In this document: positions 31,081-40,169 of the stretch, piece by piece
How positions within the stretch are numbered: the first letter of the stretch is position 1
How the letters are laid out: every line of letters starts with the position of its first letter
Origin: an uncultured Clostridia bacterium
Lineage (GTDB): Bacteria; Bacillota; Clostridia; TANB77; CAG-508
Assembly (NCBI GenBank): GCA_934167175.1
Contig: CAKPKF010000001.1
Coordinates: 62,001 to 126,000 of the forward strand
Direction: 5' to 3'
Length of the DNA stretch: 64,000 nt
The notes under the pieces: generated by a model
What the model saw: the letters and a program-made list of their open reading frames with translations, nothing else
Database searches by the model: none
What the model was told of the DNA's origin: nothing
Position numbers and translations under genes: made by a program

Positions 31081-31123
31081 ATATTAGAAATAAGTACCTA
31101 TAAAAGGTACTTATTTCTAATAT
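31081..31123 (-). terminator. Inverted repeat after the coat-protein genes
   Basis: A 19-bp perfect stem (31081-31099 with 31105-31123) starts 1 nt after the last stop. The following T-run is weak. Confidence 0.65.
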
Positions 31124-31124
31124 C

Positions 31125-31370
31125 TTATTGTTGTAATTCAGTTTTTACTGTATTTATTTCTTCAGGTGTTGCTTTAGCTGCTGGCTTATAATATCCTTTG
31201 GTTTGTGCTACCTTAAAAAGTTCATATTGAAAACTTTCACAATTGTTTCTTATTTGTTGTACAGTCTGTCTAAGTTGCATATTCTCTGCTTCTGATATAA
31301 CACCTTGATAACTTGTAAGCTCTGCTTTAACGCTGTCTAATATATCATTAACCATTGTTTTTTCTTCCAT
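31125..31370 (-). CDS. CotF-type spore coat protein
   Basis: 81 aa, all helical: MEEKTMVNDILDSVKAELTS then a Gln-rich helix and FQYELFKVAQTKGYYKPA, the pattern of CotF-family coat proteins. GGAGGG upstream of the ATG; 12 nt after a second coat-like gene, so one transcript. Expression in the mother cell late in sporulation is inferred from the family. Confidence 0.8.
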   Translation of the reverse strand: MEEKTMVNDILDSVKAELTSYQGVISEAENMQLRQTVQQIRNNCESFQYELFKVAQTKGYYKPAAKATPEEINTVKTELQQ

Positions 31371-31382
31371 TATATTACCCTC

Positions 31383-31568
31383 CTAATTAAAAAAAGTCAT
31401 TAACTTTTGTTTCGTATTTAATGCATCTTGTGCAGATTTTGTAAACATTTGCTTTATTTGTGGATCTACACATTGTGAAGCATAATTATTTAGTTTTTCA
31501 TAAGATGTTTCATGAGCACCTACTAAATGTCGCAAATTTTGTAATTCAACTTGACTTAAGTTAGCCAT
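31383..31568 (-). CDS. Small CotF-like spore coat protein
   Basis: 61 aa, helical: LSQVELQNLRHLVGAHETSY, then LNNYASQCVDPQIKQMFTKS and ALNTKQKLMTFF. This is the four-helix, ferritin-like pattern seen in CotF-like proteins of Clostridia. GAAAGGATG upstream of the ATG. Likely a partner of the adjacent 81-aa coat protein. Confidence 0.78.
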   Translation of the reverse strand: MANLSQVELQNLRHLVGAHETSYEKLNNYASQCVDPQIKQMFTKSAQDALNTKQKLMTFFN

Positions 31569-31671
31569 AACTAAATCATCCTTTCTTAATATAATACTTT
31601 TATTATTTGCTTTTTTTTATTTTATATTCATTTTTTATACACATACATATATTTCTTCAACTATTTTTTAA

Positions 31672-31711
31672 AAAATGAAAAAAGTTACAAAAATGTAACT
31701 TTTTTCATTTT
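31672..31711 (-). terminator. Terminator of the dockerin protease gene
   Basis: A 17-bp perfect stem (31672-31688 with 31695-31711) and a 6-nt loop overlapping the stop codon. Confidence 0.8.
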
Positions 31712-33404
31712 AATCTATATCTTGCCCCAAAATTTTTCTTCTGAGTTTTGCCAAATCATTTAATGTTATTTGTCCATTTCCATCTAAATCAGCTTTTATT
31801 TTTTGTTCATTAGAAAGTTTTATTTTATTCAATATAAAATTTCTTTGTAATGACAAGTCATTTATAGTAATATTTCCATTTTTATCAATATCTCCATCTG
31901 TATTATTAGTAAACACTTTAATGTTCGCTATTGCTCCACTGTCTTTAAGATCTATCCAATTTCCATTCAATGCATTACTTATATAGCTTCGGTTACTCTC
32001 AAGTTTTTCTGTAGAATATGTACTTGTATTAACATTTTCCACTCCTACTTTGGCAGTCCCATTTCCACATGTATACTCTACTGCAACGGCAAATTTTTCT
32101 CCAATTATTTTTATAGGATTTTCCAATTTTATTGTGTGATATCCTGGTTTTAATTCTTCTGTTCCCGAATATACAAGTTTTAAATCATTCTTATTAAGAT
32201 TACCATTTTTTTCATTTATATATATATTACAAGTTTGTTCACTCATAATTGCTATTGAAACACTTGTTATAAATTCTTGTTTAGCTGATTGCTTATCAAA
32301 TATATTTGCTGCATACACTTTAGGGGTACTTAATGTCATGATAGAATTTATTCCTAGTTTATCATGTTGATATAATTCATCATACCAGACCTTATTTTCC
32401 GAATCAACTATTCCTGTAAGAACACTACCTATTACAGGATCTTCATATGAAACAAATAAATAACCAGCATTATTCGGATTATCTGTAGTAAATTGTTCTC
32501 CCCATGAATTTCTTACTATAAAGGCCCCTGGTTTAGCTGGTCTATTTGATGAATTAAAATTTTCCACTGCATAATTATCATCCCAACCTATTACACTTAC
32601 TGCATGATCTCCAAGTTGTGCATTTGGTACATAATATGCTCCTGTAGCCATGTTATAATAACTATAAAAACTTTGACCTGTATTAATGCATGCAAATACT
32701 GAACCATATTTCTCTATGTGACTTTTAATGTTATTTATTTTTTCTGTTCTCTTGCTTTCTGTGTCGTCACTTTTAAAGTTAGGAAATATTACCCAATCAT
32801 TAACTTTAGTACATGTCTTTTTGTTTTGAATTTCTGATATTTCTATCTTGTTTTCATTGTTTTCAAAAGGCATATCTGTTTCTTGAATTGCCCCAGTACC
32901 ATTAGTTAAGTAAGAAAGTGCCATTAATGTTGTTCCTCCACTCCCTACTTCTCTATTATAACCTATTGAATTTTTTACATTATTTTTAAAAGTTAGTGAT
33001 GTCGCGTATTCCAAATGTCTTTCAGAAAAATCATATATATATTTTTTATCATTTAATAAACTTAAATTTGTCTCTAGTGAACTTAATGTCGAAAATGCCC
33101 AACATTGTGATGTACTCATTTGGTTTTTTACTTTCATACCTGATATAACATCTCTTAAATCAAAATAACTCTTTGAGCTTGACTTCAGCATTCTTGCCAT
33201 ATTATTCTTATTGGTTGAATATTCTATATCATACTTAATTGGTTCTATATATTTTTTCTTTTCTTCTTCTGATAAGTTTAACCATATTTTATATTTATCA
33301 CTATACTCCGGTTCTGTTACATCGGCTTGTACTATTGGTGATAATATAAATATTAATGAAATTATACTAATACACAATATTCTCTTATTTATAGTATTTT
33401 TCAT
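31710..33404 (-). CDS. Secreted papain-family (C1A) cysteine protease with C-terminal dockerin
   Basis: 564 aa. Signal peptide (about 8-27). The C1A domain has oxyanion Gln95, nucleophile Cys101 (TSQCWAFST), the His in GDHAVSVIGWDD and the Asn in VRNSWGE. A beta-rich middle region follows. The last ~60 residues contain two Ca-binding dockerin-type half-motifs (DIDKNGNITINDLSLQR and DLDGNGQITLNDLAKLR). Dockerins bind cohesins, but no cohesin is in the window. The ATG at 33404 is chosen because AAGGAGG lies within the upstream in-frame codons, excluding the ATG at 33422. Confidence 0.9.
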   Translation of the reverse strand: MKNTINKRILCISIISLIFILSPIVQADVTEPEYSDKYKIWLNLSEEEKKKYIEPIKYDIEYSTNKNNMARMLKSSSKSYFDLRDVISGMKVKNQMSTSQCWAFSTLSSLETNLSLLNDKKYIYDFSERHLEYATSLTFKNNVKNSIGYNREVGSGGTTLMALSYLTNGTGAIQETDMPFENNENKIEISEIQNKKTCTKVNDWVIFPNFKSDDTESKRTEKINNIKSHIEKYGSVFACINTGQSFYSYYNMATGAYYVPNAQLGDHAVSVIGWDDNYAVENFNSSNRPAKPGAFIVRNSWGEQFTTDNPNNAGYLFVSYEDPVIGSVLTGIVDSENKVWYDELYQHDKLGINSIMTLSTPKVYAANIFDKQSAKQEFITSVSIAIMSEQTCNIYINEKNGNLNKNDLKLVYSGTEELKPGYHTIKLENPIKIIGEKFAVAVEYTCGNGTAKVGVENVNTSTYSTEKLESNRSYISNALNGNWIDLKDSGAIANIKVFTNNTDGDIDKNGNITINDLSLQRNFILNKIKLSNEQKIKADLDGNGQITLNDLAKLRRKILGQDID

Positions 33405-33427
33405 TTGTTCCTCCTTGTACATGACAT

Positions 33428-35719
33428 TTACAATATTTCTAAATTTGCAAACTTTGCCATAAGTCTTTTGTGTCCTACTTTTTCAAATGATATATCTACT
33501 TTTAAATCATCGCCTTCTTTTTCTACAAAGTTGATAACGCCTTCTCCAAATTTTTTATGATATACTCTTTGTCCAGTTTCATATTTTTCAACATCTACTT
33601 TTTTATTATTTACATTCTGTATATTATTCAAAAAACTTTCTGCTGTTCTAAAATTAAAGTCATTTGTTTTCATTCCAACTGCTATTTTATCCGTTTTAGT
33701 ATCTATTTTATATGAAACAATTTTTTTGCTCTGATTACTACCATATTCCCATTTATAATTATTTTCTTTAAAATCATTTCTAGATTGATTCTTTTCTTCA
33801 TAACCATTTAGTAATTCTTTTGGTATTTCTTTTATAAATCTTGATACTTGATTACACGTAGTAGAACCAAATATAGTCCTTTGTTTAGCACACGTAAAAA
33901 ATATAAATTGTTTTGCTCTAGTTATTCCTACATAGCAAAGACGTCTTTCTTCCTCTAGTTCTTTTGGTTCTCCTATAGATTTGTATCCTGGAAAAATTCC
34001 TTCCTCCATACCTATTAAAAATACTACTGGAAATTCTAGTCCTTTTGCACTATGTAGTGTCATTAAAGTTACTGTATCTTCATCATCTTGTAAGTTATCT
34101 ATGTCACTTGATAATGACATATTTTCCAAAAAATCTCCTAAACTATTTTCTGCAAATTCTTCTTCAAATTCTATTGCAACTGTTAAAAATTCATCCAAAT
34201 TTTCTATTCTATTTTCTGCTTCTATTGAATTTTCTAGTTCTAATGCTTTTGTATATCCTGTTTTTTGTAGTGTTTGTGTAACTAACTCTGATATCTGCAT
34301 ATTTTCTTTTTGATTTCTTAATTCTTCTATAACTTCTATGAATTCTCTTGAATTTACAAAAACTCTATTTAATCCATATTGATCAGCATTTTTTATAATT
34401 TCATACATTGATTTATTATTATCTTCTGCTATTTTTTGTACATTTTCTAAGCTAGTCTTTCCTATACCTCTCTTAGGTTCATTTATTATTCTCTTTAAAC
34501 TTATATTGTCAGAAGTATTATAAATTAAACGTAGGTATGCAATTATATCCTTAATTTCTTTTCTTTCGTAAAATTTAAGTCCACCAATTATTTTGTATGG
34601 TATACTTTCTCTTCTTAATATATCTTCAATTGCTCTTGATTGAGTATTCATTCTATATAGTACTGCAAAGTCCGAATATTTATAATATTCTTCTCTTTTT
34701 AATCTGTTTATTTGCTCTACGATATATGTTCCCTCATCATATTCATTGTCGCCTACAAAAAATTGAGGAATAGTTCCTATTTCATTTTCTGTCCATAACT
34801 TTTTATCATACTTTACTGTATTGTTTTTTATTACTTCATTGGCTACTTTTAATATATTTCCTGTGCATCTATAATTTTGTTCTAACTTTATTATTTTAGT
34901 ACCTGTAAAATCTTTTTCGAAATTCAATATGTTTGATATATCTGCTCCTCTGAAAGAATATATACCTTGGTCGTTATCGCCTACAACTGTGATATTTCCA
35001 TGTCTTGCAGCTAATAGTGATATTAAAGTAAATTGTGCTTTATTAGTATCTTGATATTCATCCACCAATATATATTTAAATTTTTCCGAATAATATTCTA
35101 AAACATCTGGATTTTCTGATATTATTTTTATTGTAAAATTTATTATATCATCAAAATCTATTGCATTATTATCTTTTAATTTTTTTTGGTATAATTCATA
35201 CACACTTGCTATTTTTTCTTTTCTATAGTCACCATTTGCTCTTTTCCAATATGTACTTGGTTCTAGCATTTCATTTTTTGCATTACTTATTTCAAATTGC
35301 ACTGATCTATCTGTAAACATTTTATCATCTATTTCTAATTCTTTAAGGCATTCTTTAATTAATGTCCTTTGATCTGATGTATCAAATATTAAAAATGAAC
35401 TATCAAAACCTATTCTATCTATAAACCTTCTTAAAATCCTTACGCATATTGAGTGAAATGTACCTATCCATATATCTTTGCTTGAATCTCCCACAAGTGC
35501 TTCCACCCTTTGTTTCATTTCATTTGCAGCTTTATTCGTAAATGTTATTGCTAAAATATTCCATGGTGCAACCTTTTTTTCCTCCATCAAATACGAAATT
35601 TTGTGTGTTAAAACTTTTGTCTTTCCACTTCCTGCTCCTGCTATAATTAAACATGGTCCCTCTGTAGTTATTACTCCCTCATATTGCTCTTTATTCAATC
35701 CTTCTAGTATATCTTGCAT
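33428..35719 (-). CDS. pcrA: ATP-dependent DNA helicase PcrA (UvrD family)
   Basis: 763 aa, 3'-5' superfamily 1A helicase for repair, replication restart and Rep-type plasmid functions. It shows Walker A GAGSGKT (28-34), ITFTNKAANEM, the DEYQDTN box, GDNDQGIYSFRGAD, EQNYRC, VTLMTLHSAKGLEFP and a C-terminal Tudor-like tail (GQRVYHKKFGEGVI). The ATG at 35719 has AAGGAG 10 nt upstream; an in-frame TTG at 35740 overlaps that site and is rejected. It begins 2 nt downstream of the phosphatase stop. Confidence 0.96.
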   Translation of the reverse strand: MQDILEGLNKEQYEGVITTEGPCLIIAGAGSGKTKVLTHKISYLMEEKKVAPWNILAITFTNKAANEMKQRVEALVGDSSKDIWIGTFHSICVRILRRFIDRIGFDSSFLIFDTSDQRTLIKECLKELEIDDKMFTDRSVQFEISNAKNEMLEPSTYWKRANGDYRKEKIASVYELYQKKLKDNNAIDFDDIINFTIKIISENPDVLEYYSEKFKYILVDEYQDTNKAQFTLISLLAARHGNITVVGDNDQGIYSFRGADISNILNFEKDFTGTKIIKLEQNYRCTGNILKVANEVIKNNTVKYDKKLWTENEIGTIPQFFVGDNEYDEGTYIVEQINRLKREEYYKYSDFAVLYRMNTQSRAIEDILRRESIPYKIIGGLKFYERKEIKDIIAYLRLIYNTSDNISLKRIINEPKRGIGKTSLENVQKIAEDNNKSMYEIIKNADQYGLNRVFVNSREFIEVIEELRNQKENMQISELVTQTLQKTGYTKALELENSIEAENRIENLDEFLTVAIEFEEEFAENSLGDFLENMSLSSDIDNLQDDEDTVTLMTLHSAKGLEFPVVFLIGMEEGIFPGYKSIGEPKELEEERRLCYVGITRAKQFIFFTCAKQRTIFGSTTCNQVSRFIKEIPKELLNGYEEKNQSRNDFKENNYKWEYGSNQSKKIVSYKIDTKTDKIAVGMKTNDFNFRTAESFLNNIQNVNNKKVDVEKYETGQRVYHKKFGEGVINFVEKEGDDLKVDISFEKVGHKRLMAKFANLEIL

Positions 35720-35720
35720 T

Positions 35721-36191
35721 TTAGTTATTCTCCTTCTCAATTTTTTCTATTAATAAATTCAAACATCTATCGATTTCAACTGTACAATGTCTAAACACTT
35801 CTATGTCATATCCCCATGGATCACTTATATCAGTATCAATTTTTGATTTATCATAATCAACATATTCTTTTAATGTATATACTTTTCCTTTTAATTGAGG
35901 ATACATTAATAGCACTGTTCTTTTATGTGAATTTGTAGCACACAATATCAAATCCATATCTTGAATGTCTGAATTCAAAATATTTATTGCTCTATGCACT
36001 TTCATATCTACATCATAATCTTTTAATACTTCAATCGCATTATATGTTGGTACATCTCCATTTTCTGCATTTGTACCACATGAAAACACTTCTATATTTG
36101 TTATATTTTCATCTTTTATTTTTTTCTCTAATAATCTATGAGCAACTGCACTTCTACAAATGTTTCCAGTGCATATAAACATTATTTTCAA
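35721..36191 (-). CDS. Low-molecular-weight protein tyrosine phosphatase family
   Basis: 156 aa. The P-loop CTGNICRS is at residues 7-14 (nucleophile Cys7, Arg13) and the general-acid loop DPWG at 124-127. The start is TTG 36191 (MKIMFICTGN), because AAGGAG is 8 nt upstream; GTG 36200 would leave almost no spacing. YwlE-type arginine phosphatases usually carry Thr after the Asn of the P-loop, whereas Ile is present here, which favours tyrosine phosphatase activity. Probably co-transcribed with pcrA. Confidence 0.88.
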   Translation of the reverse strand: MKIMFICTGNICRSAVAHRLLEKKIKDENITNIEVFSCGTNAENGDVPTYNAIEVLKDYDVDMKVHRAINILNSDIQDMDLILCATNSHKRTVLLMYPQLKGKVYTLKEYVDYDKSKIDTDISDPWGYDIEVFRHCTVEIDRCLNLLIEKIEKENN

Positions 36192-36328
36192 ATTAAGCAC
36201 TCCTTTAAAATAACTTTTTTAGTGATTATATCAGTTATTTCCTCTATAAACAATAATATTATAAAAATTTAGCTAGACTTTTTCTATTTCATATGTTATT
36301 ATGAGAGTGTATGATAGGAGGCGCACAA

Positions 36329-36913
36329 ATGAAAATTTATTATAAAATTATTTGTTTTTTTATTATTTTTAACCTTATATTATTTATGACATATTCAAAA
36401 AGTTATGCTACTTTTACACAAGTTAATGATATTGAATCTACTCTATCTAATATTATTAATTACCATTTATCTGAAGCTAGTCAATCAGAAGATGCCTCTA
36501 ATGATGATATAAATGATGAAGATTCTAGCTATGAAGATGTAGGTGATGATGATGTTACAAATGATGAAGAAAACAGCGATACTGATGTAAATGAGGATGA
36601 CATAGATGATGGTGATTCGGGCGACGATGATTATATAGATGGCGATGATTTGGACCAGTCTTTTGGTAGTTCTACGGATGATGAAGATGACGGAGATGGT
36701 GACGAAGAAGATTATAGTGATGATGAAGATTACGACGAAGAGGATGGCGAAGAAGATGATAATTCTGTCAGCATCAGCTCTCAACAACCCAATGTTAGCT
36801 CTTCATATGACTTACCAAAAACAGGAATTTCATCTACTCTAATTATTTCGATGTTACTAATAGCTTTGTTCGGAATTTACAGTTTTTATAAATTTTCAAA
36901 TCAAGATTTTTAA
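36329..36913 (+). CDS. Very acidic LPXTG-anchored surface protein
   Basis: 194 aa. Signal peptide (about 1-27), a short helix, then about 100 residues made almost wholly of Asp/Glu with some Ser/Gly/Tyr, and the C-terminal signal DLPKTGIS plus hydrophobic helix and short tail. The predicted mature protein is a polyanionic linker covalently attached to the wall. The start at 36329 is supported by AGGAGG, which overlaps an upstream in-frame ATG (36311). It is the only canonical LPXTG in the window. Calcium or cation binding is a guess. Confidence 0.85.
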   Translation: MKIYYKIICFFIIFNLILFMTYSKSYATFTQVNDIESTLSNIINYHLSEASQSEDASNDDINDEDSSYEDVGDDDVTNDEENSDTDVNEDDIDDGDSGDDDYIDGDDLDQSFGSSTDDEDDGDGDEEDYSDDEDYDEEDGEEDDNSVSISSQQPNVSSSYDLPKTGISSTLIISMLLIALFGIYSFYKFSNQDF

Positions 36914-36931
36914 TTTAATATGCATTAATAT

Positions 36932-36974
36932 AAAAAAGGCAGATATATATTTTTATAATATATCTGCCTTTTTT
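36932..36974. terminator. Bidirectional terminator
   Basis: An 11-bp GC-containing stem extended by A-run/T-run (36938-36948 with 36958-36968) between the acidic protein gene and the convergent prfA. Confidence 0.85.
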
Positions 36975-36998
36975 TATTTTCATCAAAATTAATCTATT

Positions 36999-38060
36999 TT
37001 ATTCTTGCTCTCCTTTTAATTTCTCTGCCCTATCTGTTGCTATTAACGCATCTATCATTTCGTCTAAATTTCCATTAAGGAAATCTTCCATTTGATATAT
37101 GCTAAGTCCAATTCTGTGATCAGTTATTCTTCCTTGTGGATAGTTGTATGTTCTTATTTTTTCACTTCTGTCTCCTGTTCCGACTTGACTTTTTCTTTCA
37201 TTTGCTAATTTTGCATCTTGTTCTTTTTGTTCTTTTTCATACAACCTAGAACGTAATAATCTCATTGCATATTCTCTATTTTGAAGTTGTGATCTTTCTG
37301 TTTGACATTCTGCCACAATTCCTGTTGGAATGTGTGTTAATCTTACTGCTGAAGATGTTTTATTTACATGTTGTCCACCTGCACCTGAAGCTCTATATAC
37401 ATCCATTTTTATATCTGATGGATTTATCTCTATTTCTACATCTTCTACTACTGGCAACACTGCTACAGTTGATGTAGATGTATGAATTCTACCACTACTT
37501 TCTGTATCTGGAACTCTTTGTACTCTATGAACTCCACTTTCAAATTTCAATCTACTATATACACCTTTTCCAGTAACCATAAATGAAATTTCTTTATAAC
37601 CTCCAAGACCTGTTTCATTTTCATTTAATATCTCTACTTTCCAATGTTTTCTTTCAGCATACATCGTGTACATTCTAAATAATGTTCCTGCAAACAATGC
37701 AGCTTCTTCTCCTCCAGCTCCTGCTCTTATTTCACATATTATATTTTTTTCATCATCTTTATCTTTTGGAATTAATAATATTTTTAATTCTTCTTCCAAT
37801 TGAGGTAATTTTTCCTTTGCTTCTAACATTTCCATTTCGGCCAACTCTTTTAGCTCTTTATCTTCCAACATTTCTTTTGCTTCTTCATATGTCTGTTTCA
37901 CTTTTTTATATTCTCTATATTTTTCAACTACTGGTCCTAATTCTGAATGCTCTTTCATTAAGTTTTTCCATTCATTTTGCTTACTAATTATTTCTGGATC
38001 ACTTATTAATTTATTTAGCTCTTCATATCTTTTCTCTACACCTTCTAATTTCTGAAACAT
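36999..38060 (-). CDS. prfA: Peptide chain release factor 1
   Basis: 353 aa, reads UAA/UAG and triggers hydrolysis of peptidyl-tRNA. The GGQ motif is at 228-230 (SGAGGQHVNKT). The anticodon-like PxT tripeptide is PDT at 184-186, in the context VPDTESSGRIHTS, which identifies RF1 rather than RF2. TAG stops are used normally in this window. ATG start. Monocistronic as far as visible. Confidence 0.95.
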   Translation of the reverse strand: MFQKLEGVEKRYEELNKLISDPEIISKQNEWKNLMKEHSELGPVVEKYREYKKVKQTYEEAKEMLEDKELKELAEMEMLEAKEKLPQLEEELKILLIPKDKDDEKNIICEIRAGAGGEEAALFAGTLFRMYTMYAERKHWKVEILNENETGLGGYKEISFMVTGKGVYSRLKFESGVHRVQRVPDTESSGRIHTSTSTVAVLPVVEDVEIEINPSDIKMDVYRASGAGGQHVNKTSSAVRLTHIPTGIVAECQTERSQLQNREYAMRLLRSRLYEKEQKEQDAKLANERKSQVGTGDRSEKIRTYNYPQGRITDHRIGLSIYQMEDFLNGNLDEMIDALIATDRAEKLKGEQE

Positions 38061-38222
38061 AACTTTAGTCTACTCCTTTTCACTTTAAATTTCCATTATA
38101 CATTATATAACAGATTTTTCTTACTTGCAATAGCTCTTTTGGATGTGTTTTGTATTTTTGTATTGTAAAATTTTACATTATATATTAAAATATTTCTAAA
38201 TATAGTACTGGGGGAATTAACA

Positions 38223-38780
38223 TTGAATACAAAAATGCGTTATATTATAGTTGGTATTGCAATAGGTATATTGTTATTGGTAGCCATTATTATTAGTTGT
38301 AATGTAATTTCTAAAAATAATAATAAAACTAAATTAGCAACTATCAACTCCAATGATAAAAAAGTAAAAATATCTTTGCCATCTAATATAAAATTTGTAG
38401 TTAACAAAGATGACAAAAATTACAATTTAAATATTGTTTCTTCTGACTTACAAATGTTGATATACTGTAATGAACAAAAAAGTTCATCTGAAAAACCTTT
38501 AATAGATATTGTAAATTTGGATCAAACCGATTTTACCGCTAAAAAGGAAAATGTAAAAATTATAACTAGTCCTTCCAAAATTGAACTTAATAATTATGAA
38601 GCTTTTATGTATAGCTTTTCATATACTGATCCCACATATGCAGAGGACTTTTTCTCAGAAGTTATCTGGATAAAAAATAATGATACTTTTTATATCTTAA
38701 ATATTGAAATTGTTTTATCAAATTACGAAAACAACAAAGACTTGATTAATTCTATAATAAATTCTTTTACAATTATATAG
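38223..38780 (+). CDS. Membrane-anchored protein of unknown function (185 aa)
   Basis: An N-terminal helix (about 6-27, ending IIISCN, so a lipoprotein is also possible) is followed by a soluble alpha/beta domain of about 140 residues. It contains VKISLPSNIKFVVNKDDKNY and FFSEVIWIKNNDTFYILNIE, a layout reminiscent of PsbP/DUF1795-type folds but too weak to name. TTG start with GGGGG about 8 nt upstream; ATG 38235 is the alternative. Confidence 0.7.
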   Translation: MNTKMRYIIVGIAIGILLLVAIIISCNVISKNNNKTKLATINSNDKKVKISLPSNIKFVVNKDDKNYNLNIVSSDLQMLIYCNEQKSSSEKPLIDIVNLDQTDFTAKKENVKIITSPSKIELNNYEAFMYSFSYTDPTYAEDFFSEVIWIKNNDTFYILNIEIVLSNYENNKDLINSIINSFTII

Positions 38781-38835
38781 ACTTTTTTTATTTCTTATAG
38801 TAAAATTACAAAAGATTTTATTATTGGAGGTTTTT

Positions 38836-39318
38836 ATGTTAGAAAACATTTTTATTAAATATCTTATAACATTTGTTGTTAGTATGACACCTCTTATTGA
38901 ATTAAGAGGTGCCATTCCAATTGGTGTTGCTCTTGGGCTTTCTTACACCCAAGCCTTTATTGTGAGTTTTTTAGGAAATATAATTCCTATCTACTTTATT
39001 GTTAAATATATTAGACCTTTATTTGACTTTTTCGGTAGATGGAAACCATTTAAAATTATTATAGACTGGGCGACTAACAAAGCTACAAAAAAAATTGAGG
39101 AAAGTGAGAAGCTTCAAAATTTTGCAATGCTTGGTTTGTTTTTGTTTGTTGCAGTTCCTCTTCCTGGAACTGGTGCCTGGGTAGGTTCACTAATAGCAAA
39201 TTTTTTAAATATTCCTGTAAAAAAAGCATTTTGGCCTCTTGCAGCAGGAGTATTTACAGCAGGTGTAATAATCCTTATTGCTACAGGTAGTGTAGTTACA
39301 ATTTTCAATAATGTATAA
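38836..39318 (+). CDS. COG2426-type small integral membrane protein (putative multidrug exporter)
   Basis: 160 aa, four to five membrane helices, with the family signature TPLIELRGAIPIGVALGLS near the N-terminus and PLPGTGAWVGSLIA in the middle. The family is annotated as putative small multidrug export proteins (Sm_multidrug_ex), with little experimental support. The ATG at 38836 is chosen because TTGGAGG lies 5 nt before it. Confidence 0.82.
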   Translation: MLENIFIKYLITFVVSMTPLIELRGAIPIGVALGLSYTQAFIVSFLGNIIPIYFIVKYIRPLFDFFGRWKPFKIIIDWATNKATKKIEESEKLQNFAMLGLFLFVAVPLPGTGAWVGSLIANFLNIPVKKAFWPLAAGVFTAGVIILIATGSVVTIFNNV

Positions 39319-39340
39319 AAAATAATTTCAGTACATATAA

Positions 39341-39392
39341 AAATGCCCCAAAAATTATTAGACAAAAAAGTTTAATAATTTTTGGGGCATTT
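39341..39392. terminator. Strong bidirectional terminator
   Basis: A 20-bp perfect stem (39341-39360 with 39373-39392) with a 12-nt loop between two convergent genes. Confidence 0.9.
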
Positions 39393-39417
39393 CATGCATT
39401 ATGAATTTTTTTACTTT

Positions 39418-39861
39418 TTATTTTAATAACGTTTTTACTACTTCATTTATTGATTTTCCATCTGACTTAGCACCAATTCTTTCTTTAGCTAATTTCATAA
39501 CTTTTCCCATATCTTTTATAGATGTTGCTTGCAATTCTTCTATAATCTTTTCTACTTCTGTTGTTAATTCTTCTTTTGTTAATTGTTTTGGTAAATATTC
39601 ATTTATTATATTTATTTCTTCTTCTATTTGTTTAACTAAATCTTCTCTACCACTTTTTTTATAATCTTCTAAAGCATCCTTTCTTTTTTTGCCTTCCTTT
39701 GATATTATATTTATAATTTCTTCATCTCCTAATTCTATTTGCTTATCCTTTTCTACTTGTAATATTGATGCTCTTATCATCTGAACTACATTTTTTTTGA
39801 TTATGTCTTTCTCCTTCATTGCTTGCTTTAAATCTTGCATTAGTCTTTCTTTCATTGACAT
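39418..39861 (-). CDS. yqeY: GatB/YqeY domain protein
   Basis: 147 aa. A helical N-terminal region (MKERLMQDLKQAMKEKD, VVQMIRASILQVEKDKQ) and a C-terminal GatB/YqeY tail (AKERIGAKSDGKSINEVVK) match YqeY. These stand-alone proteins resemble the tRNA-binding tail of GatB; their role is unclear. AGGAGG upstream of the ATG. It is adjacent to rpsU, a very common Firmicute arrangement. Confidence 0.92.
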   Translation of the reverse strand: MSMKERLMQDLKQAMKEKDIIKKNVVQMIRASILQVEKDKQIELGDEEIINIISKEGKKRKDALEDYKKSGREDLVKQIEEEINIINEYLPKQLTKEELTTEVEKIIEELQATSIKDMGKVMKLAKERIGAKSDGKSINEVVKTLLK

Positions 39862-39957
39862 ATTAATAACCTCCTTAAAATATCAAAAATCTAGAAATAC
39901 TTTTTATTAAAAAAAAATTCATTCTAGATATGATCTTTTTAATTTTATTTTAAAACA

Positions 39958-39984
39958 GGGTATTTTCTTATACAGAAAATACCC
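39958..39984 (-). terminator. Terminator downstream of rpsU
   Basis: An 11-bp perfect stem (39958-39968 with 39974-39984), loop 5 nt, T-rich on the minus strand. Confidence 0.75.
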
Positions 39985-39998
39985 ACACTTTTATTTAA

Positions 39999-40169
39999 TT
40001 AAAATTTTCTTTTTCTAGCAGCCTCTGATTTTTTCTTTCTTTTTACACTAGGTTTTTCATAATGTTCTCTTTTACGAACTTCTTGCAATACTCCATTTCT
40101 AGCACATTGTCTTTTAAATCTTTTTAAAGCATCTTCTATATTACCATTATTAACTCTTACCTCTGACAT
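39999..40169 (-). CDS. rpsU: 30S ribosomal protein S21
   Basis: 56 aa, basic: MSEVRVNNGNIEDALKRFKR, Cys at about 23, then REHYEKPSVKRKKKSEAARK. S21 sits near the anti-Shine-Dalgarno region of the 30S subunit. The ATG at 40169 has GGAGGGG upstream; the upstream in-frame ATG (40190) overlaps that site. The ~300 bp leader to 40475 holds no other gene. CGT is used for Arg here. Confidence 0.96.
   Translation of the reverse strand: MSEVRVNNGNIEDALKRFKRQCARNGVLQEVRKREHYEKPSVKRKKKSEAARKRKF

Noticed and set aside
35721..36191. YwlE-type protein arginine phosphatase
   Set aside because: The P-loop has Ile where YwlE proteins usually have the specificity-determining Thr; annotated only as LMW-PTP family.
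36485..36787. Hydrophobic minus-strand frame of 100 codons
   Set aside because: A shadow of the GAT/GAA-rich acidic gene on the plus strand; no start signal.
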